Shown here: one piece after another, positions 32,620-40,439 of the stretch
How positions within the stretch are numbered: position 1 is the stretch's first letter
Layout of the letters: the number at the start of each line of letters is the position of its first letter
Source of the DNA: Cohnella phaseoli
Lineage (GTDB): Bacteria; Bacillota; Bacilli; Paenibacillales; Paenibacillaceae
Assembly (NCBI RefSeq): GCF_003386235.1
Contig: NZ_QRDZ01000044.1
Location: 1-64,000, forward strand
Direction: 5' to 3'
Length of the DNA: 64,000 bases
The notes under the pieces: generated by a model
What the model saw: the letters and a program-made list of their open reading frames with translations, nothing else
The model's database searches: none
What the model was told of the DNA's origin: nothing
Translations under genes and position numbers: made by a program

Positions 32620-33199
32620 AGGCTTGCTGTTCGTATCCGGAGACGAAGGGATCAGCGCGAAGACGGCCGCCGAGGTCGTCGAGACGGACGTAGCCGTCGT
32701 GGCGGACGTGCTGAAGGATTTGCAGAAGGATTTCTCCAAAAAAAGCCGCGGAATCCGGATCGCCGAAGTGGCCGGAAGTTTCCGGCTGACGACGGCCAGC
32801 GAGCATGCGCCGTTTTTCGAGAAGCTGGCTTACTCTCCCTCGCGTTCTTCGCTGTCGCAAGCAGCGCTTGAGACGCTGGCGATCATCGCCTACAAGCAGC
32901 CGATTACACGGATCGAGATCGAAGAAATACGCGGAGTGAAGGCGGATCGGCCGATTCACCATTTGGTGAACAAGGATCTGATCGAGGAGAAGGGCAGAGC
33001 CGATGCGCTTGGCCGTCCGATTCTGTACGGCACGACTAAAGCGTTTCTCGACTATTTCGGATTGCCCGGCATCCAAAGCCTGCCTGAACCGACGTTCGCC
33101 GACGGCGACGACGAACTGGAGGAGAGAACCAAGCTCCTGTTCGACCGAATCGAAGGTCGGCAGCTTTCTCTGGAAGATTTGGATCGGGAATTGGAATGA
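32588..33199 (+). CDS. scpB: Segregation and condensation protein B
   Basis: A 203-residue protein with two winged-helix domains: SVLEGLLFVSGDEGIS at the start, LSQAALETLAIIAYKQPITRIEIEEIRGV in the second domain and GRPILYGTT. It dimerises and bridges the ScpA kleisin. ATG 32588 lies inside scpA and is preceded by GGGGAGAGAAG. Confidence 0.95.
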   Translation: MNYSTLKSVLEGLLFVSGDEGISAKTAAEVVETDVAVVADVLKDLQKDFSKKSRGIRIAEVAGSFRLTTASEHAPFFEKLAYSPSRSSLSQAALETLAIIAYKQPITRIEIEEIRGVKADRPIHHLVNKDLIEEKGRADALGRPILYGTTKAFLDYFGLPGIQSLPEPTFADGDDELEERTKLLFDRIEGRQLSLEDLDRELE

Positions 33200-33202
33200 A
33201 CG

Positions 33203-33261
33203 AAAGCCAGAAGGCCATACTACCCCTATGAAAGGCGGGGGAGGTATGGCCTTCTGGCTTT
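33203..33261 (+). promoter_or_regulatory. Large perfect inverted repeat spanning the ytfI start
   Basis: Arms 33203-33220 and 33244-33261 are perfectly complementary over 18 bp (AAAGCCAGAAGGCCATAC and its complement) around a 23-nt loop, inside which CCCC (33223-33226) can pair with GGGG (33238-33241). The right arm contains ATG 33246 and the inner part contains the GGGGGAGG ribosome binding sequence. No T tract follows, so this is not a simple terminator. Translational control of ytfI is inferred. Confidence 0.7.
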
Positions 33262-33938
33262 GGATCGCCTCGGCGGCCGCTGCGGCGGCGCTGGTCGCGG
33301 CATGGTTTTCGCCAATCAAAATCCGCGTCCGATACTCGCGCAGCGGTCGATTGGATCAGTTGGTCGTTGTCGTTCAAGCGTTGTTCGGTCTTTTCCGTTA
33401 TCGCATTCTGCTCCCGTCGGTTGTCATTCGCGGCTGGAACGTCGTATACCGCGAACAGAGGACCGGCGGATTGCCTGGAAGGACGCAAGGAAGCAAAGCA
33501 AAGCGGATAGTGGGCAGAAAAACGATTATGCGGTACATAAGAGCTTACCGCTCGATACTCGTTTCCACGAAGAGGTTCAAACAATGGGCGAGACAAACGC
33601 TGAAGAAAGTGGAATGTACCCGGTGGAGACTCGATTTTCGCGTAGGCACGGGGGATGCGGCATCGACTGCGACTTTGACGGGCTTGCTGTGGGCCGTATC
33701 CGGCTGCGCTTCAGGCATCGCTAGCCGCATGCTCGCTTTCCGTACATCGCCGTATGGCGAGGTGACGCCGAACTATGCCGCACCCGAGTTTACGGTTGTA
33801 TGGGAAGCGGACTTTCGCATTCGACTGGGAACGCTCCTAAGGGCATTTCTTAAACTCGGGGTAAGCACGATTCGCGTCGGCAAGGCGCTGCGGGCATGGC
33901 GGAGCTGGCTGACGCCTCCCAAGGAAGGTTTAAGCTAG
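33246..33938 (+). CDS. ytfI: DUF2953 membrane protein YtfI
   Basis: A 230-residue protein with an N-terminal membrane helix (about 3-22), then FSPIKIRVRY and a soluble domain. WRLDFRVGTGDAASTATLTGLLWA matches the DUF2953 core, which in B. subtilis YtfI lies directly before ytfJ (gerW), as here. Function unknown. The start codon is within an 18-bp inverted repeat; ATG 33228 in the loop (MKGGGGMAFW) is an alternative. It is 46 bp after scpB. Confidence 0.82.
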   Translation: MAFWLWIASAAAAAALVAAWFSPIKIRVRYSRSGRLDQLVVVVQALFGLFRYRILLPSVVIRGWNVVYREQRTGGLPGRTQGSKAKRIVGRKTIMRYIRAYRSILVSTKRFKQWARQTLKKVECTRWRLDFRVGTGDAASTATLTGLLWAVSGCASGIASRMLAFRTSPYGEVTPNYAAPEFTVVWEADFRIRLGTLLRAFLKLGVSTIRVGKALRAWRSWLTPPKEGLS

Positions 33939-33981
33939 TCGACACGAAGCTTGAACATCCCGCAGCAGGCAGCAAGTGGAC

Positions 33982-34011
33982 GCATAAAGGCGTAGGGGAT
34001 TCGGGCAAATT
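33982..34011 (+). promoter_or_regulatory. SigF-type promoter of gerW
   Basis: GCATA (33982-33986), a 16-bp spacer and GGGCAAATT (34003-34011) match the SigF consensus GYATA and GGnnAnAnT at every defined position. It lies in the 98-bp gap between ytfI and gerW, fitting forespore expression of gerW. Confidence 0.68.
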
Positions 34012-34036
34012 AGGTACACGAAAGGAGGAGTTGAAG

Positions 34037-34531
34037 ATGTCACAGCATCAGCATCCGATTAACGGCTTAATGCAAACCGCAATGGAAAATATCAAGGATA
34101 TGGTCGACGTCAATACGATCGTCGGAGAACCGGTGCAGACTCCCGACGGGAGCGTTATTATGCCGATTTCTAAAGTCGGCTTTGGCTTTGCGGCGGGCGG
34201 TAGCGAATTTTCGGCGATGGAGGATGGATCCGACCATTCCGGAAAATCCCGTTCTCACGAACAAGAAGGTCACCATGCCTCGGTTTCGCTTCCGTTTGGC
34301 GGCGGCAGCGGCGGCGGCGTATCGATTACCCCGATTGCCTTTCTAGTCGTCGGCTCTCAAGGGGTTAAGGTCGTGCCGCTGGACAATCAGACGCATCTGC
34401 TGGAGCGACTGATCGACGCCGCCCCGGAATGGGTCGACAAGTTAAAGCACGCCTTTATGCGTAATCCGAATTCTACGGAGACCATTCGAACGGTCGAAAC
34501 GAAAACGTCGAACGATTCCTCGTTAATGTAA
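34037..34531 (+). CDS. gerW: Spore germination protein GerW (YtfJ)
   Basis: A 164-residue protein of the GerW/YtfJ family. HPINGLMQTAMENIKDMVDV, VGEPVQTPDG and SKVGFGFAAGGSEF at the N-terminus, and a glycine-rich segment (GGGSGGGVSITPIAFLVV), are diagnostic. In B. subtilis it is made in the forespore and needed for L-alanine germination. ATG 34037 has AAAGGAGGAG upstream; a longer reading begins inside ytfI and is rejected. A terminator follows. Confidence 0.92.
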   Translation: MSQHQHPINGLMQTAMENIKDMVDVNTIVGEPVQTPDGSVIMPISKVGFGFAAGGSEFSAMEDGSDHSGKSRSHEQEGHHASVSLPFGGGSGGGVSITPIAFLVVGSQGVKVVPLDNQTHLLERLIDAAPEWVDKLKHAFMRNPNSTETIRTVETKTSNDSSLM

Positions 34532-34549
34532 GATCCGAAATACCGACGA

Positions 34550-34592
34550 AGCGCCGACTCCTGAATAACGTCAGGAGGCTGGCGCTTTTTTG
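34550..34592 (+). terminator. Terminator of gerW
   Basis: AGCGCC and CTCCTGA pair with TCAGGAG and GGCGCT, with a small internal loop and an ATAACG loop, ending in six T residues. Confidence 0.85.
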
Positions 34593-34607
34593 AGCCCGGA
34601 AGGAATC

Positions 34608-34637
34608 TATCCTCATACTTTAGGACATGCATACATA
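34608..34637 (+). promoter_or_regulatory. Weak SigE-like promoter candidate for dacB
   Basis: CATACATA (34630-34637) is one base from the SigE -10 CATACAnT. The -35 region (TATCCTC, about 34608-34614) fits poorly. B. subtilis dacB is SigE-dependent, which is the main support. Confidence 0.3.
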
Positions 34638-34707
34638 AAATGGAGTCAGAAGTGCCGTGCGCGTTCGATGCGTCCGGCAATCAAGTTCAAATTCGAGGAG
34701 GATCGGC

Positions 34708-35928
34708 ATGCTGCTGTTTTTGGCCCGTCGTTTCAATATTTATCGTTTGTACGTGCTTAGCATCTGTCTGACAATTGCCGCAGCATTGTCCGCCTCGTCG
34801 GCAGCCGGAGCCGCCGCTCGCCCGTCAGAGAAGCCTCCCGCGAATCAAGCCAAAGCCGCCGCGCTTGCCGATGTCGCATCCGGGCGGATTTTGTACAGTC
34901 AACATGGGGACGAGCCGATGAAGATCGCCAGCTTGACGAAAATTATGACGGCAATTGTGGCGATTGAACACGGCAATTTGGAGGATAAGGTAAAGGTGAG
35001 CAAACGGGCGGCCGGCAAGGAAGGTTCCTCGCTCTACTTGAAAGCCGGAGAGACGATCACGCTGCGCAACGCGCTGTACGGCCTGATGCTGCGCTCCGGC
35101 AACGATGCCGCAATCGCGATCGCCGAGCATGTCGGCGGTTCCGTCGAGGGCTTCGCTTTTCTGATGAACAAGAAAGCCGAGGAGCTCGGCCTGGAGAACA
35201 GCCATTTTATGAATCCGCACGGACTGGACGAGCCAGGCCACCATTCCTCTGCCAATGATCTGGCCAAGCTTGCCGTGTATGCGCTGCGCAACCCCGAATT
35301 CAAGAAGATCGTCGGAACGCAGGTACGATCGGCGCCGAATCCGAACGATTCCTGGGATTACAAATGGGTGAACAAAAATAAAATGCTGCAAATGTACGAA
35401 GGGGCGGACGGCGTCAAGACCGGCTACACGAAGCAGGCGCTGCGAACGCTCGTCAGCTCCGCGACCCGGGGCGACCAGCAGCTGGTGGCGGTTACGCTCA
35501 ACGACCGGGACGACTGGAAGGATCATGCCAGTCTGCTGGATTACGGCTTTGCCCGATTTCCGCTCGTTCGCGTTGTCGGCGCGGGGGAACCGTTGAAGGA
35601 ATATCCTTTCGAGACGGCAGAAGGCTTTGCCTATCCGTTCGCGCAAGAGGAGCGCGAACGTCTGGAAATCCGACTCGTTCCGCTTAATCCGGAATCCGTG
35701 CAGTATCGTCTAGGCTACCGCGGCCAGCTTAAGTTCATGCTGGACGGCCGCCAGGTCGGCGGAGTGCCGTTAGTGGCCGACGCAGAGCGAGAAGCTTCTC
35801 CGCCGAAGTCCGGTCAAGCGCAGCCTCAGGCCGATCGCCCGTCCGTGGCCGCAACTGCCTCGCAGCGCACGTTCGGAACAGCGTTTCAAACGGTTCTGAA
35901 AGCTTTGTTACTGCAAGGAGGGGAATGA
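34708..35928 (+). CDS. dacB: D-alanyl-D-alanine carboxypeptidase DacB (spore cortex)
   Basis: A 406-residue low-molecular-mass penicillin-binding protein. Signal peptide to about residue 38, then SLTK, SGN and KTGYT active-site motifs, a C-terminal beta domain and a hydrophobic/amphipathic tail (TVLKALLLQ). It trims peptide side chains in the spore cortex. The dacB-spmA-spmB order is that of B. subtilis, which separates it from the paralogue dacF at 19750. GAGGAGGA lies 8 bases before ATG 34708. spmA begins 3 bp after the stop. Confidence 0.92.
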   Translation: MLLFLARRFNIYRLYVLSICLTIAAALSASSAAGAAARPSEKPPANQAKAAALADVASGRILYSQHGDEPMKIASLTKIMTAIVAIEHGNLEDKVKVSKRAAGKEGSSLYLKAGETITLRNALYGLMLRSGNDAAIAIAEHVGGSVEGFAFLMNKKAEELGLENSHFMNPHGLDEPGHHSSANDLAKLAVYALRNPEFKKIVGTQVRSAPNPNDSWDYKWVNKNKMLQMYEGADGVKTGYTKQALRTLVSSATRGDQQLVAVTLNDRDDWKDHASLLDYGFARFPLVRVVGAGEPLKEYPFETAEGFAYPFAQEERERLEIRLVPLNPESVQYRLGYRGQLKFMLDGRQVGGVPLVADAEREASPPKSGQAQPQADRPSVAATASQRTFGTAFQTVLKALLLQGGE

Positions 35929-35931
35929 GCA

Positions 35932-36594
35932 GTGGTAAACTGGATATGGATGGGAATGATCGTGTTCAGCGTTATATACGGCGCCGCGAACGGGAAGATG
36001 GAGAAGGTCGCGGAAGCGGCGTTCGGCGGAGCGCAAACTGGCGTAACCGTATGTCTCGGGTTGATCAGCATACTTGTGTTTTGGATGGGGCTAATGCGAA
36101 TCGCCGAGGAAGCGGGCCTTGTCCGTAAGCTGGCGCAGTTGATGGCTCCAATCGTCCGCAGGCTGTTCCCCGACGTTCCCGGGGATCACCCGGCAATGGG
36201 CTACATTTTATCCAATATGAGCGCCAACCTGCTCGGTCTGGGCAATGCGGCCACTCCGATGGGCATCAAGGCCATGCAGGAGCTTCAGAAGCTCAATCCC
36301 GAGCCGACCGTCGCCACCCCGGCGATGTGCACGCTGTTGGCGCTTAATACGGCCAGCATTACGCTCGTGCCGACGACGATTATCGCCATCCGGATGAATT
36401 TTGCGGCCGTTCATCCCGCGGACATTGTTGCGCCGACTCTGTTGGCTACATTGATCTCGACCGGGGCAGCTATTTTGGCGGACAGATGGTATCGCCGCCG
36501 CAGCAAGCTTCCGCCTGCCTATAAAACGAACTGGGGCAACGGCGCGGGCGGCGCCTCTGTCAATCCGCCTTCCGCGTCCGCCGGAGGGGGCTGA
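35932..36594 (+). CDS. spmA: Spore maturation protein A
   Basis: A 220-residue membrane protein of the nucleoside-transporter-gate (Gate) family. It has the conserved MGYILSNMSANLLGLGNAATP and NTASITLVPTT. With SpmB it is needed for full dehydration of the spore core; the transported substance is unknown. GTG 35932 has AAGGAGGGG about 8 bases upstream. The last 25 residues are Gly/Ala/Pro-rich. Confidence 0.92.
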   Translation: MVNWIWMGMIVFSVIYGAANGKMEKVAEAAFGGAQTGVTVCLGLISILVFWMGLMRIAEEAGLVRKLAQLMAPIVRRLFPDVPGDHPAMGYILSNMSANLLGLGNAATPMGIKAMQELQKLNPEPTVATPAMCTLLALNTASITLVPTTIIAIRMNFAAVHPADIVAPTLLATLISTGAAILADRWYRRRSKLPPAYKTNWGNGAGGASVNPPSASAGGG

Positions 36595-36599
36595 GCGCA

Positions 36600-37139
36600 T
36601 TGATCTCGATCATTCAGATCGTCTCGACCTGGACGATTCCCGTACTTATCGCTTTTATTCCTCTTTATGCATCGCTTCGCAAAGTGCCGGTTTACGAGAC
36701 GTTTGTGGATGGGGCGAAGGATGGCTTTGGAACGGCGATCGGCATCATCCCTCATCTTGTAGGAATGATGACGGCGATCGGTATGTTTCGGGCCTCCGGC
36801 GCGTTGGACGCTCTAATCGGCGTCATTCGCCCGGCGCTTGAGCTGATAGGCATTCCAAGCGACGTATTGCCGCTTGCCTTGCTGCGGCCGATTACGGGAG
36901 CGGGGTCGCTCGCCTTCGTCACCGATCTGATCAAGGAGCAGGGACCGGACTCCTTCGCGGCGCGTGTAGCGTCTACGATCCAAGGCAGTACCGACACGAC
37001 CTTGTACGTCTTGACTGTCTACTTTGGGGCAATTGGCATTCGCAATGCTCGCTATGCGCTCAAGGTTGGGTTGTTCTCCGACCTTGTCGGATTTTTCGCC
37101 GCGGTATTCGCTTGCTGGTTGTTGTTCGGCTTGGTATGA
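36600..37139 (+). CDS. spmB: Spore maturation protein B
   Basis: A 179-residue Gate-domain membrane protein. LRPITGAGSLAFVTDLIKEQGPDS and STDTTLYVLTVYFGAIGI are typical. It acts with SpmA in core dehydration. TTG 36600 is supported by GGAGGGGG 9 bases upstream, which overlaps the end of spmA. Confidence 0.92.
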   Translation: MISIIQIVSTWTIPVLIAFIPLYASLRKVPVYETFVDGAKDGFGTAIGIIPHLVGMMTAIGMFRASGALDALIGVIRPALELIGIPSDVLPLALLRPITGAGSLAFVTDLIKEQGPDSFAARVASTIQGSTDTTLYVLTVYFGAIGIRNARYALKVGLFSDLVGFFAAVFACWLLFGLV

Positions 37140-37158
37140 TGGGTTAGAGGTGAAAGTC

Positions 37159-37902
37159 GTGGAGGAAAGATTACAGAAGGTTCTTGCGAACGCAGGCGTC
37201 GCTTCTCGGCGCAAATGCGAGGAACTGATAACGGCCGGCAAGGTGACGGTCAACGGAAAAGTCGTGACCGAGCTCGGTGCCAAGGCCGATCCGGCCGTAG
37301 ATACGATTACGGTGTCCGGCAAGGCGATCAAGAAGGAAGCTAAAATTTATTTGATGTTCAATAAGCCCAAAGGAGTGATCACAAGCGTCTCCGATCCCAA
37401 GGGCCGGAGCGTTGTGACCGATTACTTGAAGGAAGTTAAGGAGAGGCTGTATCCGGTAGGCCGGCTCGATTACGATTCGGAAGGGCTGCTGCTGCTGACG
37501 AACGACGGAGATCTGGCCCACAAGCTGACGCATCCAAGCCATCGCGTGCCGAAGACGTATCATGCGACGGTTGAGAGAGTGCCGCACGGAAACGCTTTGG
37601 AGAAGCTCGCGAAGGGCATCAAGCTGGACGACGGCATGACCGCTCCGGCGGAGGTCGAATATCAAGACATCGATCCTGAGGGCAAATACGCCACCATAGC
37701 TATAACGATCTACGAAGGTCGCAACCGGCAGGTGCGCCGGATGTTCGAAGCGATCCGCCATCCGGTGACGCGGCTGAAACGCATCTCCTTCGGCGGGCTG
37801 TATCTGGACAACCTCCAGCGAGGCAAGCACCGCAAACTTACCGCGGAAGAGCTGGGGAAGCTTCGCGAGATCGCGGATTCGGTTCAACTTGAAGAAAAAT
37901 AG
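37159..37902 (+). CDS. rluB: 23S rRNA pseudouridine synthase RluB
   Basis: A 247-residue RsuA-family enzyme. An N-terminal S4 RNA-binding domain (RLQKVLANAGVASRRKCEELI) is followed by the catalytic domain with GRLDYDSEGLLLLTNDG, where the Asp of LDYD is the nucleophile, and GRNRQVRRMFEA. The position after spmB matches B. subtilis ypuL. GTG 37159 follows AGAGGTGA; GTG 37150 is an alternative. Confidence 0.93.
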   Translation: MEERLQKVLANAGVASRRKCEELITAGKVTVNGKVVTELGAKADPAVDTITVSGKAIKKEAKIYLMFNKPKGVITSVSDPKGRSVVTDYLKEVKERLYPVGRLDYDSEGLLLLTNDGDLAHKLTHPSHRVPKTYHATVERVPHGNALEKLAKGIKLDDGMTAPAEVEYQDIDPEGKYATIAITIYEGRNRQVRRMFEAIRHPVTRLKRISFGGLYLDNLQRGKHRKLTAEELGKLREIADSVQLEEK

Positions 37903-37905
37903 GAT

Positions 37906-37942
37906 AAACCGTCGAGGGGCTTAGGCTTTTTGGCGGTTTTTT
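37906..37942 (+). terminator. Probable terminator after rluB
   Basis: AAACCG pairs with CGGTTT across a 22-nt loop, followed by T residues. The short stem makes it moderate. The gap to resA is 270 bp, and apart from the resA promoter nothing else was recognised there. Confidence 0.5.
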
Positions 37943-38107
37943 CTTTTTGGAAGGTCTCTTTAGCCCCTTTTGAAAGCCATTTTCACTCTACATTCTCCCC
38001 GCGAAACTCCATGTCGCCTCTCGAATTTCCCCCGGCCCAATTGTGCTAATTTAGACAAACAAAATAATGAAATGCCCGTAAAATCAACGTATACTTGATG
38101 TGGTTGA

Positions 38108-38136
38108 TTGAAGCTAGACAAACTATCCGGTAAAAT
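38108..38136 (+). promoter_or_regulatory. SigA-type promoter of the res operon
   Basis: TTGAAG (38108-38113), a 17-bp spacer and TAAAAT (38131-38136), 36 bp before resA. In B. subtilis resA is activated by ResD, whose sites would lie just upstream in this AT-rich stretch. Confidence 0.5.
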
Positions 38137-38172
38137 GGAACTAACCGAAACGCAGGTGGTGTTGACACGATT

Positions 38173-38706
38173 ATGGGACGTTATCGGAAGCCGATTCAAT
38201 ATGCGATTTTAGCCGTCGTGATCCTGATCGGAGGATTCGCGATCGGCAATTCGTTGTTTTCGAAAAGCGTGGTCCTTGCGAAAGGCGACAAGCCGCCAAC
38301 CTTTCGTCTGGCCGACCTGAACAGCCAGGTGCACGACATGACAGATTACGAGGGGCAGCCTCTCATAATCAATTTTTGGGGAACCTTCTGTCCGCCGTGT
38401 CGCAATGAAATGCCCGCTTTGCAGCACCAGTACGACAAGTGGAAGGATCGGGGACTGAAGCTGATCGGCATCAATCTGAGCGAAGACAGGCTGACGGTCC
38501 AAAGCTTCATTCGTCAGATCGGCGTCGATTTTCCGATTTTGTTGGATAAGGACAAGCAGACGGAAAGGAAGTACGGACTCAAGCAGTATCCGACAACGTT
38601 TTTCATCGCTCCCTCCGGAGAAATCCAGGAGGTCGTGATCGGCGGCGTGCTGACGGAGGAAGAGATCGAGCAAAGGATAGAACGACTCATTCAGTCGAAG
38701 TCGTGA
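38173..38706 (+). CDS. resA: Thiol-disulfide oxidoreductase ResA
   Basis: A 177-residue membrane-anchored thioredoxin-fold protein. Membrane helix at about 9-26, active site CPPC (Cys73, Cys76) in FWGTFCPPCRNEMP with the conserved Glu79, and the cis-Pro loop QYPTTFFI. It reduces the disulfide of apocytochrome c so that heme can be attached outside the membrane. First gene of resABCDE. Confidence 0.95.
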   Translation: MGRYRKPIQYAILAVVILIGGFAIGNSLFSKSVVLAKGDKPPTFRLADLNSQVHDMTDYEGQPLIINFWGTFCPPCRNEMPALQHQYDKWKDRGLKLIGINLSEDRLTVQSFIRQIGVDFPILLDKDKQTERKYGLKQYPTTFFIAPSGEIQEVVIGGVLTEEEIEQRIERLIQSKS

Positions 38707-38729
38707 CGCCAGTCAGGGAGGATTAACCG

Positions 38730-40439
38730 TTGTTTCAGAACACGAAGTGCGAATGCGGCCATCAAAATCCTGTCGGAACGGTGTTGTGCGAGTCCTGCGG
38801 CAAACCGCTCGACGAAGCGCTGCTGAAGGATGAGAAAGCGCTGCTGGAAATGAGGTACGACGGCGTGGCCCGGAGATCGCAGAAAGCGAATCCGCATTTC
38901 GTCGATCGGATATGGAATTTCTTTTCATCGGTTAAAATTGCCGTTTATTTAATCGTAATTACGCTGATCGGCGCGTCGCTGGGAACGATTCTGCAGCAGG
39001 AGAGCACGCTCATCAACTTGACCGAGCGCTCCGAATTTGCCGCTTATTACAAGGAGCAGCACGGTACGTTCGGCGTGATCTATCATGCGCTGGGACTGTC
39101 GCGGACGTATGAATCCTGGTGGTTTATCGGGCTGCTCGTCATGATCGGCACCTCGCTAGTCGTCTGCAGCCTCGATCGTGTGCTGCCGCTGTACCGTGCG
39201 CTGTCCAAGCAGCAGATTCGCAAGCATATGCAGTTCATCAACCGTCAGCATGTCGTCTACTCCGGAGAGTTAACGGAGGACAAGCAGGCGTGGCTCGATC
39301 GGTTCGCGAAGGAACTGAAACGCAAGCACTATCTCGTATTGCAAGAGGACGGAGCGCTGTTGGGGGAGAAAAACCGGTTCAGCCGATGGGGACCGTACAT
39401 TAACCATATCGGCCTTATCGTTTTTTTGCTGGCGGTGCTCGGCCGGAGCATTCCCGCGTGGCATATGGATCAATACTTGACCCTCTACGAGGGGGAGACG
39501 CGGCAAATTCCGGGAACCAACTACTATATTAAAAACGACAAGTTCACGCTTGACTATTATTCGGAGGAAGAGCTGGCGAATAACCAGAAGGGCACGAAAG
39601 TTGTCAAGCTGTACGAGACGAAGGCACGCCTGTACGAATGCACAGACGCCTGCAACGATCTGACGCAGGAACCTGTTCTGAAAGAGGTTAAGCAGCACGA
39701 CATTCGCGTGAACAGCGCCCTTACCTATGATGGGCTCAAAATTTATCAGAACAGCTATATGGAAAAGGTTCGCTTCATCTCGGTGCATCCGACACTGAAG
39801 GACGTCGCAGGAGGAAGCGATATCGGCAGCTTCGATCTGAGAATGGATCAGCCGGAGGCGGAATATAAGCTTGGGGATTATACGCTTAAGCTCATCGATT
39901 ATTATCCCGACTTCGGATTGGACGAGCAGACGAGGCCGATGACCAAATCGCGCGATCCGAACAATCCGGCGTTTGTGTTCCGGATCACGGGTCCCGACGT
40001 TCAGGACAAAGGCGAATTGCATATTTACTTCGCTATGCCAAGCGAGAAGAGCAAGTATTACGAGAGCATTCTGAACGAGAGCTTTAAGCAGCGAGGAGAC
40101 AGTTCGGGGCGCTTCTCCATTCAAGTGGAGAACCCGATTGTCGACGGGAAGATGAACAATATTGAATATTCCGCTTTCACCACCTACCTGAACATTCGCA
40201 TGGACAGAGCGATGCCTTACGTGTGGGTCGGCGCGGCCATCTCCATGATTGGTCTGATTATGGGCTTTTATTGGCAGCACAGGCGGATATGGGTCCGGAT
40301 CGACGGCGATTCGCTGTCGCTCGGGGGACATACGAACAAGAATACTTACGGCTTAAGAGCCGACGTGGCGGGAGCGCTGGGCAAAACCGGCATCGCCGTG
40401 GATCCCAAAACGCTCGATAACAGGAGGAATGTACGTTGA
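38730..40439 (+). CDS. resB: Cytochrome c maturation protein ResB with N-terminal zinc-ribbon-like extension
   Basis: A 569-residue Ccs1/ResB protein. Membrane helices at about 70-90, 125-145, 225-245 and near 490-510, with a large external domain between the last two. It forms the heme delivery and ligation complex with ResC. The first 30 residues, before the usual ResB start, contain CECGHQ and CESCGKPL, four spaced cysteines like a small zinc ribbon. TTG 38730 lies after CAGGGAGGA; starting later would lose the cysteine pairs. The stop overlaps the resC start. Confidence 0.9.
   Translation: MFQNTKCECGHQNPVGTVLCESCGKPLDEALLKDEKALLEMRYDGVARRSQKANPHFVDRIWNFFSSVKIAVYLIVITLIGASLGTILQQESTLINLTERSEFAAYYKEQHGTFGVIYHALGLSRTYESWWFIGLLVMIGTSLVVCSLDRVLPLYRALSKQQIRKHMQFINRQHVVYSGELTEDKQAWLDRFAKELKRKHYLVLQEDGALLGEKNRFSRWGPYINHIGLIVFLLAVLGRSIPAWHMDQYLTLYEGETRQIPGTNYYIKNDKFTLDYYSEEELANNQKGTKVVKLYETKARLYECTDACNDLTQEPVLKEVKQHDIRVNSALTYDGLKIYQNSYMEKVRFISVHPTLKDVAGGSDIGSFDLRMDQPEAEYKLGDYTLKLIDYYPDFGLDEQTRPMTKSRDPNNPAFVFRITGPDVQDKGELHIYFAMPSEKSKYYESILNESFKQRGDSSGRFSIQVENPIVDGKMNNIEYSAFTTYLNIRMDRAMPYVWVGAAISMIGLIMGFYWQHRRIWVRIDGDSLSLGGHTNKNTYGLRADVAGALGKTGIAVDPKTLDNRRNVR

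Noticed and set aside
39270..40331. Minus-strand open frame of 353 codons opposite resB
   Set aside because: The resB frame is fully supported by homology, and the antisense frame shows only the composition expected of a shadow.
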